Position numbers and translations under genes: made by a program. DNA of 64,000 bases, taken from contig NZ_JAFHKM010000002.1 in assembly GCF_016937515.1 (NCBI RefSeq), positions 372,001 through 436,000 on the forward strand, in the 5' to 3' direction. The stretch comes from Cohnella algarum. GTDB lineage: Bacteria > Bacillota > Bacilli > Paenibacillales > Paenibacillaceae. Positions 30,751 to 38,617 of the stretch are shown one piece after another (positions within the stretch are counted from its first letter, which is position 1; the number at the start of each line of letters is the position of its first letter). Under the pieces are notes generated by a model. The model had not been told where the DNA came from. It did not search any database and saw only the letters and a list, made by a program, of their open reading frames with translations.

Positions 30751-31386
30751 TTATACGGCGGTTAGCCCGGCGGTTAACTCTTTGAAGGAACGACAACCCC
30801 TTTTATATCGACTGTACAGAGTCTTATCCAGTATTCCCGTACGTCTCGACAACTCGGCTAAAGTGATCAACTCCCCATTCACTTCAACTCGAATGTTATT
30901 CCTTCTATTGCTTTGTTGATCAGCAATAGAAATCCACTTGCAATTATCCGGGGCGTAGTTTCCATTCACATTTTTTCTTTCCAGAGTCAGTTGCCCATCA
31001 TATCCGGTCTGCAATGCCCATTCTTTAAAAGATTCGTAATCATCCCATTCTGCACAAACTCGAATACCTCTACCGCCGTAGTCCTTATATGCGGCTGTTT
31101 TAGGATTCTGGCAGCGGGATTTCATTGCCGCCCACACTCGGTACAATTTTGCGGACGCATCTCCGTGCTTGAACATGGCCCCTTTTCCAATTAAAGAGGC
31201 TGCCTCACGTTGGAGACAGCCGCATGATTGAGCATATATTTTCCCCATTCCCCTGATGACTTTTTTATTCCCGCATTCGCATCGGCAATCCCACATTGGC
31301 TGATTGTGCTTATTCTTACCATGGTATTGGAGTACCGTCAGTTTACCAAATTTCATACCGGTGAGGTCAGCAAAGTCACTCCGCAT
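30751..31386 (-). CDS. AP2/HNH-type homing endonuclease-like protein
   Basis: A 211-residue protein. N-terminal CRCECGNKK and QSCGCLQRE form a zinc knuckle, followed by the KLYRVWAAMKSRCQNPKTAAYKDYGGRGI motif and LTLERKNVNGNYAPDNCKW, typical of the phage HNH/AP2 protein family, and a helix-turn-helix end (TLAELSRRTGILDKTLYSRY). Such proteins are usually selfish nucleases. The ATG at 31386 follows GGAGGG. Its place between sheath and tube, which are normally adjacent, supports an insertion. Confidence 0.8.
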   Translation of the reverse strand: MRSDFADLTGMKFGKLTVLQYHGKNKHNQPMWDCRCECGNKKVIRGMGKIYAQSCGCLQREAASLIGKGAMFKHGDASAKLYRVWAAMKSRCQNPKTAAYKDYGGRGIRVCAEWDDYESFKEWALQTGYDGQLTLERKNVNGNYAPDNCKWISIADQQSNRRNNIRVEVNGELITLAELSRRTGILDKTLYSRYKRGCRSFKELTAGLTAV

Positions 31387-31408
31387 TATCATCCCTCCGA
31401 GCTGGTGA

Positions 31409-32740
31409 TTACACGATCTCGACGGTCATGTAAATTTTCTCGATGCTGTCGACCGGCTGGATCGACAGCTCGATAACGACGGCATCGGCGTCGATCCCCT
31501 GGGCGACGGAGATGTCGCTCTGGCTGTCGAAGTTTTGGATCGCGCCGGCCCCCTGCAGAGCCAGCAAGTAGTTGACGATCTCCGCCTCGAGCAGCGCGCG
31601 TCCGTCATCGTCGTTGCCGACCTTGCCGACGTAAAACGTCTCGAAGATGCGCTTGACGTCGTTGGCAATGCTGTCAAGCACGCGAACGACGCGGTTTTTG
31701 CTGAACGGTCGGCCTCGGTCCGGTGTGAAGCTGGTCAGCGTATTGATGTCCTGCTCGATCACCGCAGTACCGTTGACGGCCGTAATCACCAGCTCGCCGT
31801 TTTGGAGCGCGGCGATCGTCTCGCTGTTGGTGAGGCGCGGGAACGCATCGACCGCGTTGGGAATGGCCGTATACGTCAGCGATTGGTTGACGTCTGCGGC
31901 CGCCTCCATCGCCGCGATCTCCCAGAGGATAAACTCGGGAGGAACGTTAAGTCCGTCCGTCGTGACGATCCCGTTACGCAGGCTGATGACGCCCTCATAA
32001 TCGGCCGTCGGGTAATCGACCAGGACCGCTTGAACCTTCTTCCCTTCTTCTTCACGCTGCCGGCGCACGTACGCCGCGGCGAGCTGCTTGCTCGTGGCAT
32101 CCGTAAGCGGGACGCCCAGCACGTTAAACTGGTACGCCTCAAACGCGCTGAGAGCGGCGGAAAAGTCGGCGCCGCTGGCCGTTCCCTCGGTTCCGCCCGT
32201 GAGCGGTACGCCGGCCGTGACCGCAGGGGCGCCGCTGCCGGACCAATCGATAAACGCCGAAGGCTGAAGCTCTTCAATCTCGGCGACCGTCTGCCGATCG
32301 ACCTCCTCGCCTTCTAGGTATGTCACGACATCATACTTGCTGGAATCGTCAATATTGACCTGCACCGCAACCTGCAGATCGTTCCCACGCGTCCCGCCCC
32401 ATTTGGCCGTCGCGGTCAGCGTATCCACCGACGCGGTCGCTTTGGCGGCCCCGGTCCCGCCAAGCCGGAACAACAGCACCGTGCGGGCATGGCTCACGGC
32501 CGCCGAAACGTGCCGGATCCTCGCATCGGTCGCCCGGAAGCCGATCAGCTCGAGCGACTTGTCCATGTATTCGGACGCCTCGATCACGATCACCTTGGCG
32601 GGGTCGCCCCACGGCAGCGGGGCCGGGAATGCGACGATGCCGCGCTCGCCCAGCGATCCGAGCGGCTGCGGTCGGCTCTTGAAATTGATGTAAACGCCCG
32701 TGCGCACTTTATTTTGCGCCGTCCATGTTCCTCCACTCAC
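31409..32740 (-). CDS. Tail sheath protein (XkdK-like)
   Basis: A 443-residue protein beginning with TGVYINFKSRPQPLGSLGERGIVAF in outline and ending with the conserved part DPRGRPFSKN-like TPDRGRPFSKNRVVRVLDSIAND ... VNYLLALQGAGAIQNF. This is the contractile sheath of the PBSX/XkdK type; it drives injection. The GTG at 32740 follows AAAAGGAG. It makes clear that the phage has a myovirus-type tail. Confidence 0.92.
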   Translation of the reverse strand: MSGGTWTAQNKVRTGVYINFKSRPQPLGSLGERGIVAFPAPLPWGDPAKVIVIEASEYMDKSLELIGFRATDARIRHVSAAVSHARTVLLFRLGGTGAAKATASVDTLTATAKWGGTRGNDLQVAVQVNIDDSSKYDVVTYLEGEEVDRQTVAEIEELQPSAFIDWSGSGAPAVTAGVPLTGGTEGTASGADFSAALSAFEAYQFNVLGVPLTDATSKQLAAAYVRRQREEEGKKVQAVLVDYPTADYEGVISLRNGIVTTDGLNVPPEFILWEIAAMEAAADVNQSLTYTAIPNAVDAFPRLTNSETIAALQNGELVITAVNGTAVIEQDINTLTSFTPDRGRPFSKNRVVRVLDSIANDVKRIFETFYVGKVGNDDDGRALLEAEIVNYLLALQGAGAIQNFDSQSDISVAQGIDADAVVIELSIQPVDSIEKIYMTVEIV

Positions 32741-32968
32741 TTACAACACTCTCCTTTTCAGGTACGCCTGCAGAGCCTTGTCGGCCTCGGCGTCCGTGTA
32801 GGTCTTGCCATCCTCCAGCACCGCGACGAAGATATCCCGCTGCGCCGGCGTGTACTTGCGCGCCGCCAGAAACTGCGCCTTGGTATATGCCGGTTCCGGC
32901 GGCGTAACCGGTAAGGATTCCGCGGCCGCCGCGGGCATGGCCGGCTTTTCAGTCTTCCTCGAGCTCAA
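32741..32968 (-). CDS. Small phage protein before the sheath
   Basis: A 75-residue protein, Ala/Pro-rich at first and then a helical domain (YTKAQFLAARKYTPAQRDIFVAV, TYTDAEADKALQAYLKRRV). This YqxM-type small gene is found before the sheath in several PBSX-like phages. The TTG at 32968 follows AGGAGG. Role unknown. Confidence 0.65.
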   Translation of the reverse strand: MSSRKTEKPAMPAAAAESLPVTPPEPAYTKAQFLAARKYTPAQRDIFVAVLEDGKTYTDAEADKALQAYLKRRVL

Positions 32969-33389
32969 AGACGTACACCTCCTGTATCAATTCCTGCATC
33001 TTCGGAGCTTCCGGTTCCCTTATCCAAACGATGAATGAAAGAGAAAAGAAGAAATGAAGCACCTCATCCACGATTTCAAAGTGCATGCCCCGCGCCGGCC
33101 ACGGGCGCCCGCCGATTGTGATCCACTCGAGGGCTGACGTGAGCCGCTCGGCCTTGTCGTACATGTCCTCGTTGGCGCGCTCCGGCGAGAAGTACCGGAC
33201 CACGAACGGCATGTCGCGGCGGTACCGGCGCCCCAGCTCCTGTGTATGGGCAGGCTCCAACAAGCGCACAAAAAAACGAGGCGGATCAAGGTTTTGCTTG
33301 ATCTCCTCGTTTGCAATCGGGATGTCCGGGAACGCGGTGTCAAGGGCGGCGTTGACGGCGTAAATCACATCGTTGATCGTCACCTGCAT
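32949..33389 (-). CDS. Tail completion / minor tail protein
   Basis: A 146-residue protein (INDVIYAVNAALDTAFPDIPI, FFVRLLEPAHTQELGRRYRR, then a strand-rich end). The order after the HK97 gp10-like protein and the pattern fit the tail-terminator/completion group (XkdJ position, DUF6838-like). Confidence 0.75.
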   Translation of the reverse strand: MQVTINDVIYAVNAALDTAFPDIPIANEEIKQNLDPPRFFVRLLEPAHTQELGRRYRRDMPFVVRYFSPERANEDMYDKAERLTSALEWITIGGRPWPARGMHFEIVDEVLHFFFSLSFIVWIREPEAPKMQELIQEVYVFELEED

Positions 33390-33393
33390 GGCG

Positions 33394-33795
33394 TCACCCC
33401 AGAAATTTCTTCAAAAACTTTTCGAGCCTTTTTTCCATCAGGGCCGGCAGTTCCCGCTCAAGCTCCTGATTGGAGATCGTCAGCATAAAACTGCCTTCGA
33501 CCCATCCCATATGATTGGCCGTCCGGTGCCCGTATTCCCGGTAAAGCGAATACTCGACCGGATTGATGACCTCGACCTCATAGCCGTCGGGAGTCTTCCG
33601 GATTTGCCCGATCGTCCATCTCCGCCGCAGCTCCCCGGTATCGACCGGAGTCCGCGGCACGACTTTGGCGAGCAGACGGCCCGCGATCTCCCGCACGCAC
33701 TCTTCGATAAAGCCCGGCAGCGCACGCTCCAACTCTTTCAGATTGGACCCGAGTTTTCGCAGCTCGTCGAATTCAAATCGCCCCCATCTGGGCAT
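33394..33795 (-). CDS. HK97 gp10-like head-tail protein
   Basis: A 133-residue protein with the gp10/XkdI pattern: ELRKLGSNLKELERALPGFI and VPRTPVDTGELRRRW, EVEVINPVEYSLYREYGHRT. The ATG at 33795 overlaps the previous stop (TGATG). It joins head and tail during assembly. Confidence 0.85.
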   Translation of the reverse strand: MPRWGRFEFDELRKLGSNLKELERALPGFIEECVREIAGRLLAKVVPRTPVDTGELRRRWTIGQIRKTPDGYEVEVINPVEYSLYREYGHRTANHMGWVEGSFMLTISNQELERELPALMEKRLEKFLKKFLG

Positions 33796-34100
33796 CACAG
33801 CCACCTCATCCGGAGTCGATCGAGCCAGCGCTCGTACCAACGGGACGGCCGGCCCTCCGGCTCGACGTATCCCTCAATGTCCACGGCGATGATGTGCCGA
33901 TGATGCATCATGTGGATCTCGGCATCATGGACAACGTGCCATGCCCAAACCTGATCTTTCCCGGGGCGCCGGAACCAGTCCATGAAGTTTTGTATCACCT
34001 CTGCATCGTCCACCGACAGGTACTGGGTAAACGATTCGCCGCCGACAAAATGGACTCGCAGGGTGATCTCCTGATTAACCGGTTTGATTGTATCGAGCAT
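33795..34100 (-). CDS. Small head-tail region protein
   Basis: A 101-residue protein starting MLDTIKPVNQEITLRV at 34100, overlapping the previous stop. Contains a cluster of His (EIHMMHHRHI) in a strand-rich middle that could bind a metal. Not recognised beyond its place among connector genes. Confidence 0.65.
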   Translation of the reverse strand: MLDTIKPVNQEITLRVHFVGGESFTQYLSVDDAEVIQNFMDWFRRPGKDQVWAWHVVHDAEIHMMHHRHIIAVDIEGYVEPEGRPSRWYERWLDRLRMRWL

Positions 34101-34462
34101 CAGGCCCACTCCTTGCGCTGCAGGCTGACCTCCTGATGAGTCGAGTACGGAAAGGGTTCACCGGCTTCGTACCGGCGCGTCACGGCTTCCCGCGTCACTT
34201 CCAAGAGGTCACCCTGCCGGATCTCCACCTCCGGCGCCACGAATAACTTGGTTTCGTACTGGATGTCGTTCTGCGCCTCGGTCTGGCCGTTTTTGCCGAG
34301 ACCGGTCTGCGAGATCCGGCAAGGCTGATCTGCTAAGATGATTTGGGGGATCTGCATCGTCGATTTGGTCACCGGGTCCTTGACGGGCTCGTACCGATAA
34401 AGCGTCATCCGATCCGTGTAAAACCGTTCGATTTCCCGGCGGTGCCGCCTGATGTTGATCAT
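34100..34462 (-). CDS. XkdH/YqbH-like head-tail connector
   Basis: A 120-residue protein (RHRREIERFYTDRMTLYRYE, then QPCRISQTGLGKN and QGDLLEVTRE). This follows the YqbH/XkdH (head closure) pattern. The ATG at 34462 overlaps the upstream stop by two bases. Confidence 0.75.
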   Translation of the reverse strand: MINIRRHRREIERFYTDRMTLYRYEPVKDPVTKSTMQIPQIILADQPCRISQTGLGKNGQTEAQNDIQYETKLFVAPEVEIRQGDLLEVTREAVTRRYEAGEPFPYSTHQEVSLQRKEWA

Positions 34463-34848
34463 CGGCTCCACCTCATTCGGCGGTACCGATGCAGGTCGAA
34501 CCGATAGTTGAACACGACATCATCGATCGCCTTTTTCGCCGTGTTGGACAGGCCGCCACCGGATCCGCCCCCGCCGGAGACGGAAGTGTCGCCGATCTTG
34601 ACGTTCACGCCGCCCCCGCCGACCGAGCCGGCGATCTCCTCGTCATTCGGCTGATCCACTCGAACCGCATCGACCGTCATCGAGGCCCAGACATAAAGGA
34701 GTCCATCGGGGATGGTGGAGATGTTGCACCAGTGCTTGATCCGCTCCCCGATCTCCATGATGTACGTGCCGACAAGGTTTTTCTTCTCATCGGAGATTGC
34801 CCCAAGCCGGATCTTAACGATCGGCCATACGTCCGCAGCGTCGATCAT
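34459..34848 (-). CDS. Head-tail connector (YqbG/gp6-like)
   Basis: A 129-residue protein starting MIDAADVWPIVKIRLGAISDE. The helical N-terminal half fits adaptor proteins of the gp6/gp15 kind; then comes a Gly-rich loop (GGGGVNVKIGDTSVSGGGGSG) and a helical end (TAKKAIDDVVFNYRFD). It overlaps the 41-residue gene as ATGA. Confidence 0.75.
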   Translation of the reverse strand: MIDAADVWPIVKIRLGAISDEKKNLVGTYIMEIGERIKHWCNISTIPDGLLYVWASMTVDAVRVDQPNDEEIAGSVGGGGVNVKIGDTSVSGGGGSGGGLSNTAKKAIDDVVFNYRFDLHRYRRMRWSR

Positions 34849-34970
34849 TCGCCCTCGCCGCCTTCCGCTTGCGCTTCCTCCGCTGGTTCGACGTATTCGA
34901 CGGGGAGCGGATTGCTTTGGGAAACGTAAACGAACTGTTTTTTGTCCTCGTCCCAATATTGCACGGCCAT
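34845..34970 (-). CDS. 41-residue head-region miniprotein
   Basis: Reading MAVQYWDEDKKQFVYVSQSN, then PLPVEYVEPAEEAQAEGG and a short acidic end. GGAGGG lies just before the ATG at 34970. The segment WDEDKKQFVYVSQSNPLPV repeats the N-terminus of the next upstream gene product (WDDDEKRWRYVRKSKPLPM), so it is probably a partial duplicate of the head-fibre anchor. Confidence 0.6.
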   Translation of the reverse strand: MAVQYWDEDKKQFVYVSQSNPLPVEYVEPAEEAQAEGGEGE

Positions 34971-34976
34971 CCCTCC

Positions 34977-35585
34977 TTATGCCTTGAGCGCCGCGACCAC
35001 AGCGTTGAGTAACGTGGCCACAGTGGAGAGCTCAGCAGCATTAGGGTCCGCGATCGGCGTCAATGCTGTGATCTCGGCCTTGTTTTTAGTGCGCTCGTTG
35101 ATTGCCCCGGCCAGCACAGCGGCCGTGATGGCCCGGGCTGTCGTCGCCGTCCCGGCAGTCGCCTCGGTTGCGGTCAAGGCGGTCAGGTTCTGGCTACTCG
35201 TGCCGGCACCGATTGCGGTGCGAGCAGCGGCTGCGTCGGCTGCGGTCAATACGGATCGGCCGACCACGCTCGCATCGGAAATGTCAGCGGCCGCCGGCGT
35301 CCAGTTGCCCGCCTTGGCCGTCAACGACGTTGAACCGATTGTTGGCGGAAAAGTGCTGGGCTTCCCGGTAATTCCTGCCCACGGCGCGGCGTCCGCTGTT
35401 GCCGCAGACGGCGCCTTGGTACCAGAAGCGAGCTTCGCCGTCGTGACGGAGCCATCCGCGAGCTTCGCCGTTGTAATGCTGCCGTCCGGGATCGTTACGG
35501 CTCCGCCGTTGCCCGTCATCGGCAGCGGTTTGCTTTTACGCACGTACCTCCAACGCTTTTCATCATCGTCCCAAAAACGCGACAT
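34977..35585 (-). CDS. Head fibre protein
   Basis: A 202-residue protein: a short N-terminal anchor (RFWDDDEKRWRYVRKSKPLP), then fibre-like repeats (GSITTAKLADGSVTTAKLA, ITGKPSTFPP) and a long Ala/Thr-rich helical end. This resembles capsid head fibres of Bacillus phages, which may help attachment. It lies next to the capsid block. Confidence 0.7.
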   Translation of the reverse strand: MSRFWDDDEKRWRYVRKSKPLPMTGNGGAVTIPDGSITTAKLADGSVTTAKLASGTKAPSAATADAAPWAGITGKPSTFPPTIGSTSLTAKAGNWTPAAADISDASVVGRSVLTAADAAAARTAIGAGTSSQNLTALTATEATAGTATTARAITAAVLAGAINERTKNKAEITALTPIADPNAAELSTVATLLNAVVAALKA

Positions 35586-35848
35586 CAGCCCACCTCCGCC
35601 GCCCTGACGACTTTTGCACGCTTCAGCTCATCGAATACGGCCGGGGCCAGCTCCACGATCTGTCCGGCCTGGTATCGGGTACGGTTATGCTTGCAGTACA
35701 CGACGAAAACCGCCTTTACGGTCTCCGGCTGCTTCGCCTCAGGCGGTTGCGCCGGCGGCTGCTGAGTCGTTTGTTCGCCTGCCTCGGGGGCTTGCCCCAG
35801 CTGTTCGGAGGTGGCAGTTGCCGCTTCCTTATTGCCTCTTGGTGCCAT
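35585..35848 (-). CDS. Small head-region protein
   Basis: An 87-residue protein with a Gln/Pro/Ala-rich N-terminal half (about 1-43) and a compact C-terminal domain (VKAVFVVYCKHNRTRYQAGQ, IVELAPAVFDELKRA), of the type often found after the major capsid gene. Function unknown. Confidence 0.65.
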   Translation of the reverse strand: MAPRGNKEAATATSEQLGQAPEAGEQTTQQPPAQPPEAKQPETVKAVFVVYCKHNRTRYQAGQIVELAPAVFDELKRAKVVRAAEVG

Positions 35849-35890
35849 ATTGATCGCTCCTTTCGGAAAAATAGAGGGGCGACACCCCTC

Positions 35891-36934
35891 TTATGCCACT
35901 TTGGCGATAAATACCGTGTCCATCGTTTCGAACGACGGAAGCACGATTTCGGAAACGATCGTTTCCACATTGACCGGATGAGGCTCCTTGATCGTCGTGA
36001 TCGCAACGCCCGTATTGACGATCTGCACCTCGGCCGCCGTCGCGCCGGCCATCAGGTCAGCTTCTTCCGGCGTCGTGCCGTACCACGTATTGCCCAGGTT
36101 GCCGGCCGGAATGAGGGTGAAGAAGTCATCCGGGAAGAATTGATGCGTGCTACCGTCCTGCAGGGCGTACATTTTGTTGTACACCGCAACCGAAATTTGA
36201 AGCTTGTTCCGCAGGTACTCGTGCAGCAGCGCATCGGTCATGATGATGTTTTGGCCGCCGATCGGATTCATGTCGAGACGGATCGACGGATGCTGCATCA
36301 GATAGCCCCACGTCTTTTCCGTGCAGATCGCCCGGGCCAGCGTTGCCCCCGTGTCCCCGTTAATAATCCGTTTCCAGCGCTGGATATCCTCGATCGGCGT
36401 GCTGTCCGGATCCGTCCATACAGCGGTACCCGTCAGCGTCTCCATGTGCGACTGCGCGAAGTGGTAGTCATAGTCATAATCCTGCCGGTTGTCCGTGATT
36501 TCGATTTTCCCGGTCGAGAGCAGCTGCATGATCATCCGCTCCGGGATGACCTGCGCGCCGTTGACGAGGTTTGCCGCATCATCGAAGATTTGCGTGATCA
36601 GCGGCATGACATACTGGTCGTTGCTGCTCTCCATAAGACGCAGCAGGTCTTGTCGATCCTTTTCCCCAATACGCATCGCTTCGCGGAAGAACGGCATCTC
36701 CGTCTCAATCTTCGAGATCCCGATGCGGTCCCGCAGCGTCGCTTTGGCGTCGAATGCCGACGGCCGGAGCGCTACCGGCAGCCCGCGGGAGCCTTTGATC
36801 CAAGCCAGGTCAAGGCCCAGCTTCTTGCGCGCCGGGAACAGCGTCGCGCCCAGGTACGGGATTTGGTTGCTCGGGTTGGTGGTCACATACGAGGCGATTG
36901 CCCGGGCGTTGATCAGGTCAAAAATATTAGGCAT
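35891..36934 (-). CDS. Major capsid protein
   Basis: A 347-residue protein of the lambda gpE-like branch: an N-terminal NQIPYLGATLFPARKKLGLDL, then MPFFREAMRIGEKDRQDLLRL, and late TEKTWGYLMQHPSIRLDMNP, VYNKMYALQDGS and FFPDDFFTLIPAGNLG. It makes the icosahedral shell. The scaffold and decoration-like genes are just upstream. Confidence 0.9.
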   Translation of the reverse strand: MPNIFDLINARAIASYVTTNPSNQIPYLGATLFPARKKLGLDLAWIKGSRGLPVALRPSAFDAKATLRDRIGISKIETEMPFFREAMRIGEKDRQDLLRLMESSNDQYVMPLITQIFDDAANLVNGAQVIPERMIMQLLSTGKIEITDNRQDYDYDYHFAQSHMETLTGTAVWTDPDSTPIEDIQRWKRIINGDTGATLARAICTEKTWGYLMQHPSIRLDMNPIGGQNIIMTDALLHEYLRNKLQISVAVYNKMYALQDGSTHQFFPDDFFTLIPAGNLGNTWYGTTPEEADLMAGATAAEVQIVNTGVAITTIKEPHPVNVETIVSEIVLPSFETMDTVFIAKVA

Positions 36935-36957
36935 GTTGTCAGTCTCCTTCCCGCCGA

Positions 36958-37317
36958 TTAGGCGATAAACTTGATTTGATTGAGCGCGGCAACAGCATCA
37001 GCCGTCGGCGCTTCCGGCAGCTTGGCCCGATCGATAAACCCGTGAATCAGCAGCGCGCCCGGCGCCGGTCCGAACGTCACGTCAACGTCGTTGAAAAGCA
37101 CGCCCTCCGCGTTCGCGTCGTTGGACTTGACGGCCAACACCGTCGGGTCATTGATAACACCGCCGCCCATGATCGTGCCCGCCGGGACGATCTTTTTGCC
37201 GTCCGGGCCCGCCGTCACGCCGGCGTCGCTAACCGTGATGGCCAGGTTGACGTAATGGTCCGGGAACTTGAGGATCTGTTTCCGGTTGCCGTAGTCCGTT
37301 TGCACAAACTTGCTCAT
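36958..37317 (-). CDS. Head decoration-like protein
   Basis: A 119-residue protein between scaffold and capsid genes (FPDHYVNLAITVSDAGVT, VPAGTIMGGGVINDP, DVDVTFGPAPGALLIHGFID). The position and the beta-rich pattern fit a capsid-stabilising decoration protein (gpD-like). Confidence 0.7.
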   Translation of the reverse strand: MSKFVQTDYGNRKQILKFPDHYVNLAITVSDAGVTAGPDGKKIVPAGTIMGGGVINDPTVLAVKSNDANAEGVLFNDVDVTFGPAPGALLIHGFIDRAKLPEAPTADAVAALNQIKFIA

Positions 37318-37323
37318 GTGAGA

Positions 37324-37971
37324 TCAGCCTCCAAAATAAGATTTTTGCGCATCAGCGGTGGCCGCGTTTTGTTTGGCAAAATCGGCGATCCGCTTGCCAA
37401 ACTCAGCAGCATCGTCTTTCCCGCCACCGCCGCCGCTGGGGTTGCCGCCTTCCGGAGGCTTCGCCCCGCGGAATTGGAACGAGCTGCCTTTGTCGTTGCC
37501 TTCCGGGACAAACAAAAAAGCCTTGTCCTTCTGCAAGCCCTTCAGTTGATCGTCAAGCCCCGCCTTCACATTGCCGGCGTCGTCCAGCTCGATTTTCGTT
37601 TTGTCGATCAAGCCGGCAACGATATCCGGATCGTGCGCTTTGCCGGCGAGCGCCAGCTTGAGCGCGGTGTTCAGGCGCAGGTCCTTGACTTCGGCCTCGT
37701 ATTTCTCCTTCGCCGTCTTGTTCTCACCCTGCAGCTTTTCGATCTGCTGCTTCAGCGACTCGGCGTCGCCGCTGGACTTCTTCAGATCCTCGAGCTGTTT
37801 GTCCCGGTCGGACACTTCTTTCTCAGCTTTCTTGCGGGCATCGACGACATCGTTGTACTGCGTCTTGGGCACAAAGTGCTTCGGCAGCTCCTTGGCCACT
37901 TCGGTGTCGATCTTGTCCACCTCAGATTCCGCGACGCCCAGCTTTTTCAAAAGCTCCTTCAGCCAATCCAT
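37324..37971 (-). CDS. Phage scaffold protein (GP20-like)
   Basis: A 215-residue protein with a long charged coiled coil (about 45-110; KKAEKEVSDRDKQLEDLKK) and a flexible Gly-rich end with DDAAEFGKRIADFAKQ. This is the GP20 scaffold family that guides capsid assembly. Confidence 0.85.
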   Translation of the reverse strand: MDWLKELLKKLGVAESEVDKIDTEVAKELPKHFVPKTQYNDVVDARKKAEKEVSDRDKQLEDLKKSSGDAESLKQQIEKLQGENKTAKEKYEAEVKDLRLNTALKLALAGKAHDPDIVAGLIDKTKIELDDAGNVKAGLDDQLKGLQKDKAFLFVPEGNDKGSSFQFRGAKPPEGGNPSGGGGGKDDAAEFGKRIADFAKQNAATADAQKSYFGG

Positions 37972-38096
37972 CTATCATCAGCCTCCATAGATTTTTATAG
38001 CTGCTCTCCAGCTACGGGAGTCGGCCGCTATACTCCGGCCGGCGAGTACGCCTAGTTTAGAGCCATGCGACAGGGCAAAAGAAAAAGGCCCGGGAA

Positions 38097-38399
38097 TCAC
38101 TCCGCGCCCTCACCGCTTTCCACCAAAGGTTGATATTCCGCCGAGAATTCGGCTTCGATCATCTTGGTCAGCTTGCCTGTATCGTCTTTGACCAGATAAT
38201 CTCCGACACCTGCAACGACGACATCGTACGTCCCGCGGATCACACGCAACGTAACCGCACCGCTCGACGAGTAATCGATCGATATCGATAAGCCCGTGAA
38301 TGCAATGATCTCGGCGATATGGGCTGCGTCCGCTCCTTGAAATTGGATCGCATCAACATAAAGGAGCTTCTGATAGCGTTGAGCTGACAAATTCATCAT
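38097..38399 (-). CDS. Small hypothetical phage protein
   Basis: A 100-residue protein, MMNLSAQRYQKLLYVDAIQF, then IAFTGLSISIDYSSSGAVT and GTYDVVVAGVGDYLVKDDTG. The last part resembles short phage proteins with a DxVxxGDYVVKDxxG signature. GAGGTG precedes the ATG. It lies between the scaffold and a terminator, so is a separate short unit. Role unknown. Confidence 0.6.
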   Translation of the reverse strand: MMNLSAQRYQKLLYVDAIQFQGADAAHIAEIIAFTGLSISIDYSSSGAVTLRVIRGTYDVVVAGVGDYLVKDDTGKLTKMIEAEFSAEYQPLVESGEGAE

Positions 38400-38418
38400 C
38401 ACCTCACTTTTTGGCCAA

Positions 38419-38452
38419 CAAAAAAGCACCCTCGCTTGTGCGGGAGTGCTTA
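38419..38452 (-). terminator. Intrinsic terminator
   Basis: On the minus strand AAGCACTCCCGC and GCGAGGGTGCTT form a stem that is followed by six T. It overlaps the stop of the 55-residue gene. Confidence 0.75.
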
Positions 38453-38617
38453 CGGCTTCGGCAATTGTAACTTCTCACGGGTCTGTTTCTCAATTAGTTC
38501 GCGGAACTTTTCGTATGCCGGAAGGAACTCCTCCGGTGCGTCGGGCTTGATATGGACCGTTCCTTTTCCGAAGTAGACCCACGGCATCAGCTCCATTGGT
38601 ACGACGGGCAACGTCAC
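38450..38617 (-). CDS. 55-residue head-region protein
   Basis: Starts with GTG at 38617 behind GGAGGTGAGGCT and reads TLPVVPMELMPWVYFGKGTV, then helical (PAYEKFRELIEKQTREKL). It overlaps the end of the head morphogenesis gene by four bases and ends in the terminator hairpin. Too short to assign. Confidence 0.6.
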   Translation of the reverse strand: MTLPVVPMELMPWVYFGKGTVHIKPDAPEEFLPAYEKFRELIEKQTREKLQLPKP

